A stretch of DNA of 64,000 nt from JAFGNV01 sp964612485 (lineage in GTDB: Bacteria > Chloroflexota > Anaerolineae > 4572-78 > J111). Position numbers and translations under genes: made by a program. The stretch covers positions 78,077 to 142,076 of the forward strand of contig CAZTFF010000006.1 of the NCBI GenBank assembly GCA_964612485.1, read 5' to 3'. Of the stretch, positions 26,166-34,667 are shown in pieces; position 1 is the first letter of the stretch; each line of letters opens with the position of its first letter. The notes under the pieces are model-generated. The model did no database searches and had not been told where the DNA came from. It saw only the letters and a list, made by a program, of their open reading frames with translations.

Positions 26166-26204
26166 AACTCCCGCCGAGTCTATCTGGCGGGAGTTCGTTT
26201 TTTT
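26166..26204 (+). terminator. Premature terminator in the purL leader
   Basis: A perfect 10-bp GC-rich stem (26166-26175 with 26186-26195), 10-nt loop, then seven T (26198-26204). It lies about 215 nt after the start of transcription and 41 bp before the purL start codon, so read-through must be controlled for purine synthesis to proceed. Confidence 0.85.
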
Positions 26205-26245
26205 CCATAAAAATATAGCGCCACGATTTTTCAAGGAAAGAAAGA

Positions 26246-29200
26246 ATGACCGAGACAAATACCCCAGACTTTCGTCCCTCCTCTGCGCGCCGACGTAACG
26301 CCGCAGAGGAGATAACCTTCCGTATCGAGGTTGATCACCGGCCCACGGAAGCAGAAAAACTTGGTAGCGCATTGGTCAAGGCGGCCCATCAGCTAGGTAT
26401 AACAGAACTGGATACCTGTCAGGTTGGCCGCCTCTTCTTTTTACGCGGCCACCTCACCAAGGCCAACGCCCGAAAAATTACCGACGAACTGCTGGCCGAT
26501 CCGGTAACAGAAACTTTTTCGATTTTGGCGGAAACGGGCAAAACGACAGGGGCATCAGCCGCTCCAGCCACCTGCATCGAAGTTACCCTCCTGCCCGGCG
26601 TCACCGACCCCGCCGCCGAAAACCTGGTCCGCGCGGCCCATTTGCTGGGGATTACCGGGCTAGGCCGGGCCGCTACCGGCCACCGCTATACCCTCACCGG
26701 CCATCTCACCCCATCCGGTTTAGAGCGGCTGGCTACAGAAATTTTCTCCAACCCGGTCATTCAGCAAGTTTCAGTAAACCATCCTATCACCCCGCCCTTT
26801 GTCCCTTACCAGCAAACCAATGGCATGGTAGAAACTATATCGCTACGCGAAGTTGACAACGACGGATTGCAAGCCATCAGCGCCGAACGACGGCTGGCAC
26901 TCAATCTTGAGGAAATGCAGGCCATCCAACGTTACTACCGGTCCGAAAAACGCGATCCCACCGATATCGAACTGGAAATGCTGGCCCAAACCTGGAGCGA
27001 GCACTGCGTGCATAAAAGCTTCCGGGCCACGATCACCTACACCGGCCCGGCACCCGGCGCAGCGCCGGAGAGCGAGCCGGTGGAACAAACCATTCCCGGA
27101 CTGCTCAAAACCTACATTCGAGCCGCCACAGAAAAGATCAACAAACCCTGGGTGCAATCGGCTTTTGTGGACAACGCCGGCATCATCACTTTTGATGAAA
27201 CCTGGGACCTGGCCTTCAAACTGGAAACGCACAACCATCCCTCGGCGCTGGAGCCGTTTGGCGGAGCCAACACCGGCGTGGGCGGCGTGGTACGCGATGT
27301 GCTGGGCGTCAGCGCCCGGCCCATTGCCAACACCAACGTGCTGTGCTTTGGCCCGCCCAACCTGCCGGACGATGAGATACCCGCCGGCGTACTGCACCCC
27401 CGCCGCATTGCCGACGGCGTGATCCACGGCGTAGAGGATTACGGCAACAAAATGGGCATTCCCACCGTCAACGGGGCCGTTCTTTACCACCCCGGCTACA
27501 CGGCCAATCCGCTGGTGTTCTGCGGTTGTTTGGGCCTGCTGCCCCACCACAGCCACCCCACCACGCCCCAACCCAATGACCTGATTGTGGTAATCGGCGG
27601 GTGCACCGGGCGGGATGGATTGCGCGGCGCGACCTTTTCCAGTATGGAGATGGACCAGACTACCGGCCAGATTGCGGGCAGCGCCGTACAGATTGGCCAT
27701 CCCATCAACGAAAAACAGGTGCAGGAAGTGGTGCTGCGCGCCCGCGATGAAAAACTTTACACCGCTATTACCGATTGCGGCGCGGGCGGCCTCTCTTCTG
27801 CGGTGGGCGAAATGGCCGAAGGGTTGGGCGCGGACGTGCAATTGCGAACTGTGCCGCTCAAATACCCCGGCCTCAGCCCCTGGGAAATCTGGCTCAGCGA
27901 GGCCCAGGAGCGAATGGTTCTGGCCGTGCCGGAATCAAACTGGAAACGAATGGAGGAAATTTGCGCCAGCCAGGATGTTGAAGTGATCTGTATCGGCAAA
28001 TTTGAAGCCGGCGGGCGTTTGAAACTGCACTACGGTGATCGACGGGTGGGTGATCTGGCGATTGATTTTTTGCACGAGGGAATCCCGTTAGGCCACTTGG
28101 AAGCTGAGTGGCCATCGACGACCGACCACCGACAAGCGATGATTGGTGATCGGTCATCGGTCGTCAGTCGTCAGTCGTCACCCCCACCCCCCTCCGAAAC
28201 CTTATTAAACCTCCTGACCCACCCCAATATCCGCAGCAAAGAGGCGGTGGTGCGGCGGTATGATCACGAAGTGCAGGGCGGCGCGGCGGTCAAACCGCTG
28301 GTGGGCGTGGATAATCACGGCCCCGGCGACGCCGCGGTGCTGGTGCCGTTTGATACGCAATCCACCGATGCGGCCAAATCCGTAGCTTTGTCGGTGGGCA
28401 TCAACCCGGCTTACGGCGAGTTTGACCCCTACGCTATGGCCTTTGCCTCAATTGATGAAGCCATGCGCAATCTGGTAGCCGTAGGCGCCGACCCCGATCA
28501 GGTGGCGATTCTTGATAATTTTTGCTGGGGCAACCCTAACCTGCCGGATCGGCTGGGCAGTTTGGTGCGCTGCGCTCAGGGCTGCCACGATGCGGCGGTG
28601 GCCTACGGCACGCCCTTCATTTCCGGCAAAGACAGCCTCAACAACGAGTACACCGGCGTCGACGGTCAAAAACACGCTATCCCCGGCACGCTGTTGATCT
28701 CCGCCGTCGGTATCGTGCCTGATGTCAACCACACCACCACTATGGATCTAAAACAGCCCGGCAACCTGCTCTACCTCATCGGTCAAACCCACAACGAACT
28801 GGGCGGCAGCCATTACCACTTAACAATTAATCATTCACAATTCACAATTCACAATTCTCCCGCTCCCCAACCCGTTCCCAACGCGCTCAATCGACTCCGC
28901 GCCGTTCACCAAACAATCCGCCGGGGGCTGGTGCAAGCGTGCCACGACTGTTCGGAGGGCGGGATGGCGGTGGCGATGGCCGAAATGTGTCTGGCCGGGC
29001 GGCTGGGCGCAACCATCAATCTGGCCGATGTGCCCGACGCGGAAAAACTGGCCCTGGACGATGCGCTTCTTTTCTCCGAATCCGCCGGACGGTTTGTGGT
29101 GGAAGTGCGGCCTGATGATGCCAAAGCCTTCGAAACATTGCTCGAAGATGTGCCTCACGCTCGGATTGGGCAGGTCGATGGCGGGCCGCTGCTGCGGGTC

Positions 29201-30109
29201 AACGGACTCACCCAGCAGCCACTCTTTACTCTCAATGTGTCTGATCTGGAACAGGCGTGGCGCGGTTATGCGGGCCAGAACAAAAAACCGCCGCTCCCTG
29301 CCACCGGCGAACCGGCCCCTGTTATCCCGATCAGACATCAGCCGCGAGTGTTTATTCTACACGCCAACGGCACCAACCGGGACCGGGAAGCGGCCCTGGC
29401 CTGCGAACTGGCGGGCGCTATGCCCGAAATCGTACACGTAAATCAACTCCTGGCCGGCGAACGCCATCTGCTCGATTACCACATGCTGGTTGTTCCCGGT
29501 GGTTTTTCCTACGGCGACGACCTGGGCGCGGGCGTACTGTGGGCGCTGGATTTACGCCACCGGCTGGGGGAGGATGTGACCAAATTTGTGGAAAGTGGCC
29601 GTCCGGTGCTGGGCATTTGCAATGGGTTTCAGGTGCTGGTCAAATCGGGCCTGCTGCCGGGCATCAAACTGAATGATGATGACCGGCGCGCGGTGACGCT
29701 GGCCCCCAACCACTCCACCCACTTTGAATGTCGGTGGGTGTATTTACAGCCCAATCCGCACAGCCCCAGCCTGTTTACCGCCGGGCTGGCCGATCCCATT
29801 TACTGCCCGGTCGCCCACGGCGAGGGGCGGATCGCCGTAGCCAATGATGACGTGTTATCAACCCTGGAAACCAACCATCTGAACGCGCTCATTTATGTCA
29901 ATGCCGACGGTTCGGGGGCGGATTACCCGTTCAATCCCAACGGTTCCGCCGGGAACATTGCCGGTTTGTGCAATCCCGCCGGCAATGTGCTGGGCCTGAT
30001 GCCCCATCCCGAAGACCACGTATTTCCCTGGCAGCACCCGCGCCGCCATCGCGGCGAAGCGGGATTTGACGGGCTGCGCTTGTTTAAAAATGGCGTCAAG
30101 AACGCCTAA
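26246..30109 (+). CDS. purL: Phosphoribosylformylglycinamidine synthase, PurS-PurS-PurL-PurQ fusion
   Basis: A 1287-residue enzyme making FGAM from FGAR, ATP and glutamine (purine step 4). Two PurS-like repeats (about 16-95 and 108-175) share 'LVKAAHQLGIT'/'LVRAAHLLGIT'. The PurL core follows (about 190-1015, 'TWSEHCVHKSF', 'ETHNHPSALEPFGGA'), then a PurQ glutaminase from about 1032 with Cys1125 ('GICNGFQ') and 'MPHPED'. Size and layout match large PurL of enterobacteria, but the core resembles the small PurL type. Two repeat-derived inserts sit at residues about 624-645 and 858-872. The ATG follows AAGGAAAG. Confidence 0.95.
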   Translation: MTETNTPDFRPSSARRRNAAEEITFRIEVDHRPTEAEKLGSALVKAAHQLGITELDTCQVGRLFFLRGHLTKANARKITDELLADPVTETFSILAETGKTTGASAAPATCIEVTLLPGVTDPAAENLVRAAHLLGITGLGRAATGHRYTLTGHLTPSGLERLATEIFSNPVIQQVSVNHPITPPFVPYQQTNGMVETISLREVDNDGLQAISAERRLALNLEEMQAIQRYYRSEKRDPTDIELEMLAQTWSEHCVHKSFRATITYTGPAPGAAPESEPVEQTIPGLLKTYIRAATEKINKPWVQSAFVDNAGIITFDETWDLAFKLETHNHPSALEPFGGANTGVGGVVRDVLGVSARPIANTNVLCFGPPNLPDDEIPAGVLHPRRIADGVIHGVEDYGNKMGIPTVNGAVLYHPGYTANPLVFCGCLGLLPHHSHPTTPQPNDLIVVIGGCTGRDGLRGATFSSMEMDQTTGQIAGSAVQIGHPINEKQVQEVVLRARDEKLYTAITDCGAGGLSSAVGEMAEGLGADVQLRTVPLKYPGLSPWEIWLSEAQERMVLAVPESNWKRMEEICASQDVEVICIGKFEAGGRLKLHYGDRRVGDLAIDFLHEGIPLGHLEAEWPSTTDHRQAMIGDRSSVVSRQSSPPPPSETLLNLLTHPNIRSKEAVVRRYDHEVQGGAAVKPLVGVDNHGPGDAAVLVPFDTQSTDAAKSVALSVGINPAYGEFDPYAMAFASIDEAMRNLVAVGADPDQVAILDNFCWGNPNLPDRLGSLVRCAQGCHDAAVAYGTPFISGKDSLNNEYTGVDGQKHAIPGTLLISAVGIVPDVNHTTTMDLKQPGNLLYLIGQTHNELGGSHYHLTINHSQFTIHNSPAPQPVPNALNRLRAVHQTIRRGLVQACHDCSEGGMAVAMAEMCLAGRLGATINLADVPDAEKLALDDALLFSESAGRFVVEVRPDDAKAFETLLEDVPHARIGQVDGGPLLRVNGLTQQPLFTLNVSDLEQAWRGYAGQNKKPPLPATGEPAPVIPIRHQPRVFILHANGTNRDREAALACELAGAMPEIVHVNQLLAGERHLLDYHMLVVPGGFSYGDDLGAGVLWALDLRHRLGEDVTKFVESGRPVLGICNGFQVLVKSGLLPGIKLNDDDRRAVTLAPNHSTHFECRWVYLQPNPHSPSLFTAGLADPIYCPVAHGEGRIAVANDDVLSTLETNHLNALIYVNADGSGADYPFNPNGSAGNIAGLCNPAGNVLGLMPHPEDHVFPWQHPRRHRGEAGFDGLRLFKNGVKNA
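28117..28180. repeat. Palindromic repeat inserted in frame within purL
   Basis: Arms 28117-28132 and 28150-28165 pair over 16 positions with two mismatches, around a 17-nt loop. The 3' arm runs into three exact tandem copies of GTCGTCA (28160-28180). It encodes Ser/Arg/Asp-rich residues followed by a proline run. The composition matches intergenic repeats rather than the enzyme core, and the purL frame stays open through it. Confidence 0.75.
28835..28855. repeat. Heptamer tandem repeat within purL
   Basis: Three exact copies of TCACAAT, preceded by related AT-rich sequence from about 28820. The period of seven is not a multiple of three, so each copy encodes different residues (Asn/His/Ser/Thr-rich). 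The reverse complement of this heptamer, ATTGTGA, starts the repeat run before purE at 32703. Confidence 0.8.
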
Positions 30110-30126
30110 ACATAGAAAATAAGTAA

Positions 30127-30239
30127 CTATTCAGCCGTGACATTTCGGCCGTCATTCCCGCACGTTTTTAGCGGGAATCCACGGTTGTACACCTATTATG
30201 GATGCCCGATAAAGACATTCAGGTATGACGACTGAATAG
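30127..30239. repeat. 113-bp MITE-like element between purL and purC
   Basis: Terminal inverted repeats CTATTCAG (30127-30134) and CTGAATAG (30232-30239) extend imperfectly to about 17 bp. Inside is a hairpin ATTCCCGC (30154-30161)/GCGGGAAT (30171-30178), the core of a palindrome family dispersed in many bacterial genomes. No coding sequence is present. Confidence 0.6.
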
Positions 30240-30273
30240 ATACGAAAATAAATAAAAACCGAGGTTGTCATCT

Positions 30274-31221
30274 ATGCTACCCCATCAAGAATTAGTAAAA
30301 ACCATCCCTCATGTTATCCAGGCTGTTGACCTGCCCAAGTTTGGCCCCAAACAGCCGGGCAAAGTGCGCGATAGTTACCGGCACAACGGGCAGCGCCTTC
30401 TCATCACCACCGACCGGGTGTCGGCGTTTGACCGGGTGCTGGGTTTTATTCCCTTCAAGGGGCAGGTACTCAACCAACTCAGCGCCTGGTGGTTTGAGCA
30501 AACGCGCGATATTGTGAACAATCACCTGATCGGCGTACCCGACCCCAACGTAACCCTGGCCGTGGATGCTGAACCGCTCCCGGTTGAAGTGATCGTGCGC
30601 GGCTACATTACCGGCGTCACCAAAACCTCGCTCTGGACCCTGTACGAAAAAGGCGACCGCCGCCCGTACGGCATCACCCTGCCCGACGGCTTGCAAAAAA
30701 ACGACCGGCTGCCCCAGCCCATCATCACGCCCACCACCAAAGCCGAATACGGCGGCCACGACGAGCGATTGACCCGCGAAGAGATCATTGCTCAACAACT
30801 GGTATCGCCGCCGTTGTGGGAAAAAATCGAAGAGGTGGCGCTGGCGCTGTTTGATCGAGGCCAACAAATTGCCGAAAAGGCCGGCCTGATTTTGGTTGAC
30901 ACCAAGTACGAATTTGGCCTGGTTGACGGCCAACTCACGCTGATTGACGAATTCCACACCCCCGACTCCAGCCGTTTCTGGACGCTGGATTCTTACACGC
31001 CCGGCCACGAACCGGAGAAATTTGATAAAGAAGTGCTGCGCCAATGGTTTGTAAACCAGGGCTATCACGGCGAAGGCGAAGCACCCGTGATGCCGGATGA
31101 GTTTGTGGTTCATATGGCTCAGTTGTACATCAGCGCCTACGAACGGCTCACCGGCCAGGAATTTGTGCCCGGCCCACAACCGGCGCTGGAGCGAATTAAG
31201 CATAATTTGGAGCAATTATGA
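30274..31221 (+). CDS. purC: Phosphoribosylaminoimidazole-succinocarboxamide synthase
   Basis: A 315-residue SAICAR synthetase that joins CAIR and aspartate with ATP. Recognisable are 'GKVRDSYR' (about 27-34), 'TTDRVSAFD' (43-51) and 'LVDTKYEFG' near 209-217. The length is of the longer type found outside enterobacteria. The ATG at 30274 is preferred over the TTG at 30265 because GAGG (30261-30264) spaces correctly. The stop overlaps the purF start by 4 bp. Confidence 0.95.
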   Translation: MLPHQELVKTIPHVIQAVDLPKFGPKQPGKVRDSYRHNGQRLLITTDRVSAFDRVLGFIPFKGQVLNQLSAWWFEQTRDIVNNHLIGVPDPNVTLAVDAEPLPVEVIVRGYITGVTKTSLWTLYEKGDRRPYGITLPDGLQKNDRLPQPIITPTTKAEYGGHDERLTREEIIAQQLVSPPLWEKIEEVALALFDRGQQIAEKAGLILVDTKYEFGLVDGQLTLIDEFHTPDSSRFWTLDSYTPGHEPEKFDKEVLRQWFVNQGYHGEGEAPVMPDEFVVHMAQLYISAYERLTGQEFVPGPQPALERIKHNLEQL

Positions 31222-32699
31222 TCTCAAGGTTAGAAAAAGGCCCCAAAGAAGAATGCGGCATATTTGGCATTTATGCGCCGGGGCGAGATGTGGCCCGCCT
31301 GACTTTTTTTGGCCTCTACGCCTTGCAGCACCGGGGCCAGGAGAGCGCCGGCATCACCACCTCAGACGGGCGGGTGGCTTACACCCATAAAGGCATGGGT
31401 TTGGTGGCTCAAGTATTTAACGAAGACAACCTGCGCCCTCTCCAGGGAGATTTAGCCATTGGTCACAATCGATACTCGACGACCGGCATCTCTCACCTGC
31501 GGAATGTCCAACCCTGCCTCATCGAAACCCTCAACGGGCCGCTGGGCGTATCGCACAACGGAAACCTAACCAACGCGCTGGACCTGCGTAAAATTCTGCT
31601 GGAACGGGGCGTGGGCCTGTCTTCCAGTACCGACAGCGAAGTAATTACCCAGATGCTGGCCGCTCCCGCCGATGTGTGGGGCCATAATAACAGCACCCAC
31701 ACCGATGGCGACATGTGGGCCACCCGGCTAAAAGCTTTTATGGACATGGCGGAAGGCGCGTACACCCTGGTTCTATTAACCCGCCATGCGGTGTATGCCG
31801 TGCGCGACCCGCTGGGCCTGCGCCCGCTCTGTTTGGGCAAACTGGACGATGGCGGCTACGTGGTAGCTTCAGAATCGTGTGCCCTGGGCACAATTGGCGC
31901 TAAATATGTACGGGAGGTTCAGCCCGGCGAAATCTTGCGGCTGGATGCCCAGGGCATTACCACCTTTGAAGGCCAAAAGCCGGATCGGCGTGCCCTTTGC
32001 ATTTTTGAATACGTATATTTCGCCCGGCCCGACTCGATGCTGGAAGGACAGGTTATCCATTCTATTCGGCAGCGCATGGGGTGTGAATTGGCCCGGGAAG
32101 CGCCTGCCGAAGCAGACATCGTGGTTGGGGTGCCCGACTCCGCCACCCCGGCGGCCATTGGCTACAGCCTGGAAGCCGGCCTGCCCTACACCGAGGGACT
32201 CACCAAAAATCGTTATATTGGCCGCACCTTTATCGAACCGGATGAATCGCTGCGGCAGGTGGGCATCCACCTCAAATACAACCCGCTCACCACCAATCTC
32301 AAAGGCAAACGGGTGGTGCTGGTGGATGATTCGATTGTGCGGGGCAACACCGCCGGCCCGATGGTGCAGTTGATGCGCGAAGGCGGCGCGTCGGAAGTTC
32401 ACGTGCGGGTTTCGTCCCCGCCGGTACGGCACCCCTGCTTTATGGGCGTGGATATGGCCACCTACAAACAACTGATTGCCGCCAATCTGGACATCGAAGG
32501 CATCCGCCAACGCATCGGTGCCGACAGCCTGGCCTACCTGAGCCTGGAGGGGTTAACTAAAGCGGTACGCGAATCGCTGGATGCGCCGGAAACCGGCCAC
32601 TGCAACGCCTGTTTTTCCGGCCAATACCCCATCGACATCCCGGAATGGTTGTTCGACGAAAATCGGGAAAAATTGATTTTTGAAGAGATGTGGGGCTAA
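31218..32699 (+). CDS. purF: Amidophosphoribosyltransferase, Fe-S type
   Basis: A 493-residue enzyme for the first purine step (PRPP + glutamine to phosphoribosylamine). 'EECGIFGIY' places the nucleophile at Cys13 after a 12-residue propeptide that should be removed. The PRPP loop is 'VVLVDDSIVRGNT'. Cysteines in 'RALCIFEY', 'RHPCFMG' and 'GHCNACFSG' match the four Fe-S ligands of the Bacillus-type enzyme, so an oxygen-sensitive 4Fe-4S cluster is expected. It is translationally coupled to purC. Confidence 0.96.
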   Translation: MISRLEKGPKEECGIFGIYAPGRDVARLTFFGLYALQHRGQESAGITTSDGRVAYTHKGMGLVAQVFNEDNLRPLQGDLAIGHNRYSTTGISHLRNVQPCLIETLNGPLGVSHNGNLTNALDLRKILLERGVGLSSSTDSEVITQMLAAPADVWGHNNSTHTDGDMWATRLKAFMDMAEGAYTLVLLTRHAVYAVRDPLGLRPLCLGKLDDGGYVVASESCALGTIGAKYVREVQPGEILRLDAQGITTFEGQKPDRRALCIFEYVYFARPDSMLEGQVIHSIRQRMGCELAREAPAEADIVVGVPDSATPAAIGYSLEAGLPYTEGLTKNRYIGRTFIEPDESLRQVGIHLKYNPLTTNLKGKRVVLVDDSIVRGNTAGPMVQLMREGGASEVHVRVSSPPVRHPCFMGVDMATYKQLIAANLDIEGIRQRIGADSLAYLSLEGLTKAVRESLDAPETGHCNACFSGQYPIDIPEWLFDENREKLIFEEMWG

Positions 32700-32702
32700 A
32701 TA

Positions 32703-32737
32703 ATTGTGAATGGTGAATTATTAATGGCTAATTTTAA
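32703..32737. repeat. Five degenerate heptamers between purF and purE
   Basis: Consecutive 7-bp units ATTGTGA, ATGGTGA, ATTATTA, ATGGCTA, ATTTTAA fill most of the purF-purE gap, ending just before the purE ribosome-binding site (GGAGG, 32740-32744). The first unit is the exact reverse complement of the TCACAAT unit inside purL. Confidence 0.65.
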
Positions 32738-32756
32738 TTGGAGGTTTTGTGAATAG

Positions 32757-33242
32757 ATGGCAGATAAAAAACCGTTGGTTGGAATTATGATGGGCAGCAC
32801 GTCGGATTTGGAGGTGATGCGCGGCGCGGCCAGGGTACTGGATGAACTGGGCATCGCCCACGAAATGAAAGTGGCTTCGGCCCACCGCACGCCGGACCTG
32901 GTTCAAGAGTATGTGACCACAGCTCCGGCACGTGGGATTGAGGTACTGATTGGCGGCGCGGGCGGGGCGGCGCACCTGCCGGGAGTGATGGCCTCGCTGA
33001 CCACCCTGCCAGTCATCGGCGTGCCGGTCAAATCGCCGGCCTTGCAGGGGCTGGATTCGCTGCTCTCGATTGTGCAGATGCCCGGCGGTATCCCGGTAGC
33101 CACGGTGGGCATCGACGGGGCTAAAAACGCGGGGGTGCTGGCCGCGCGAATTCTGTCGATCAAATACCCGGAAATACGGCAAAAGCTGGAAACCTACGCC
33201 CAGGAAATGGCCGAGAAAGTCAAAGCGGCGAAACTGGACTGA
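32757..33242 (+). CDS. purE: N5-carboxyaminoimidazole ribonucleotide mutase
   Basis: A 161-residue class I PurE converting N5-CAIR to CAIR. The phosphate-binding 'MGSTSDLEVM' (about 11-20) and 'ASAHRTPD' (about 40-47) are intact. Class I enzymes normally need PurK to supply N5-CAIR; purK is not in this window and must be elsewhere, or another route operates. It sits between purF and purD in the same transcript. Confidence 0.95.
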   Translation: MADKKPLVGIMMGSTSDLEVMRGAARVLDELGIAHEMKVASAHRTPDLVQEYVTTAPARGIEVLIGGAGGAAHLPGVMASLTTLPVIGVPVKSPALQGLDSLLSIVQMPGGIPVATVGIDGAKNAGVLAARILSIKYPEIRQKLETYAQEMAEKVKAAKLD

Positions 33243-33321
33243 TTTGTAGCGGCTGACGACCGTAAAAGCTGTTTGTGGTCAGTAGTCGGTAACGAATTTG
33301 TGAGGAAAGAAAGGTATTCCC

Positions 33322-34638
33322 ATGACCCAAAAACGCGTGATGGTGGTTGGATCAGGCGGTAGAGAACACGCGCTGGCCTGGGCGCTGGCTCGATCTCCCC
33401 AGGTGAAGCAAGTGTTTGTTGCTCCGGGCAACGCCGGAACCGAGTGGCCGGCCAATCCTGATGCCCAGGGATTGCAGCCACGCGCCGCCTCAAAAAATGT
33501 TCCCTTTGGAGATGACGACCTGCCGGCGCTGGTGGCCTTTGCCCGGCGCGAAGAAATTAACCTGACGGTGATCGGCCCGGAAGCTCCCCTGGCCGCCGGT
33601 ATTGCCGATATGTTCCAGACTTCCGGCCTGACCGTATTTGGCCCCAGTTGCGAGGCCGCCCAACTGGAAGCCTCTAAAGCGTTTTGCAAAGATTTTATGC
33701 GGCAGTTCAACATCCCCACCGGCGATTACGCCGTATTTGAAGATTACCACGCCGCCAGCGATTATCTAAAACAAGTGGCCTATCAGGTAGTGATCAAAGC
33801 CGACGGTTTGGCCGCCGGAAAAGGCGTTCTTATCTGCCAGACCCCGGACGAAGCCCAGGCCGCCCTGGATAAGGTGATGGTGGAACGCGCCTTTGCCCGG
33901 GCCGGCGACAAGGTGGTCATCGAAGAAAAGTTGAGCGGGCCGGAAATCTCGATTTTGGCCTGGAGCGACGGCAAAACGGTGGTGCCCATTATCCCGGCCC
34001 GCGATCACAAACGCGCCTTCGACAACGATCAAGGCCCCAACACCGGCGGTATGGGGGCGTACGCCCCCGCCCCCGACATTACACCTAAATTTATCCAACA
34101 GATTCAGGAAACAATTTTGCAGCCCACCATTGACGGCATGATCAAACGCGGCTCGCCGTATGTGGGCATTCTGTACGCCGGCCTGATGCTGACCGAGGAC
34201 GGCCCCCAAGTGCTGGAATTTAACTGCCGTTTTGGCGACCCCGAAACCCAGGCGGTGCTGCCCCTGCTCAAAACCGATATTTTTGAGATTTTCCAGGGCT
34301 GCGTACGGGGTCGATTAAATCAGCTTGATATTGACTGGAGCGATGGCGCCTGCGCCACGCTGGTGATGGCCTCGCCGGGCTATCCGGGGAGTTATCCCAA
34401 AGGGCTACCCATTAAGGGGCTGGAAAAAGCCGCTGCGCTGGAGGATACGGTTGTTTTCCACGCCGGCACAGCCGCCACCGATAACGGCGTGGTCACGTCG
34501 GGCGGGCGGGTGCTGGTCGTCAGTGGGGTGGGCAATGATCTGGGCGCGGCGCTCAATCGGGCGTATGCCGGCATGGCCCGCATCGATTTTGAAGGCGCGC
34601 ATTTTCGCCGCGACATCGGCCTGAATTTTAGAAGATAA
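33322..34638 (+). CDS. purD: Phosphoribosylamine-glycine ligase
   Basis: A 438-residue ATP-grasp enzyme making GAR (purine step 2). 'VVGSGGREHALAW' opens the N-terminal domain. The ATP-grasp signature 'FNCRFGDPETQAVLPLL' lies about 300-316, and 'IKADGLAAGKGV' near 156-167. Compared with many PurD proteins it has a short insert after residue 40 ('WPANPDAQGLQPRAAS'). The ATG follows GGAAAGAAAGG. It is 79 bp downstream of purE and 29 bp before purM. Confidence 0.96.
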   Translation: MTQKRVMVVGSGGREHALAWALARSPQVKQVFVAPGNAGTEWPANPDAQGLQPRAASKNVPFGDDDLPALVAFARREEINLTVIGPEAPLAAGIADMFQTSGLTVFGPSCEAAQLEASKAFCKDFMRQFNIPTGDYAVFEDYHAASDYLKQVAYQVVIKADGLAAGKGVLICQTPDEAQAALDKVMVERAFARAGDKVVIEEKLSGPEISILAWSDGKTVVPIIPARDHKRAFDNDQGPNTGGMGAYAPAPDITPKFIQQIQETILQPTIDGMIKRGSPYVGILYAGLMLTEDGPQVLEFNCRFGDPETQAVLPLLKTDIFEIFQGCVRGRLNQLDIDWSDGACATLVMASPGYPGSYPKGLPIKGLEKAAALEDTVVFHAGTAATDNGVVTSGGRVLVVSGVGNDLGAALNRAYAGMARIDFEGAHFRRDIGLNFRR

Positions 34639-34667
34639 CGCGCCATGAGGTATTGAAGAAGGATAGA

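Noticed and set aside
26047..26298. 83-codon frame over the purL leader
   Set aside because: It crosses the terminator hairpin and runs into the purL start in another frame; composition does not look like a protein.
28101..28200. Possible frameshift or pseudogene in purL around the repeat insert
   Set aside because: The frame continues without interruption to the PurQ domain and all key motifs before and after are intact.
33243..33300. purE-purD spacer containing TGACGACCG and GTCAGTAGTCGGT, similar to the palindromic insert in purL
   Set aside because: The resemblance is short and imperfect; I could not show that it is another copy of the element.
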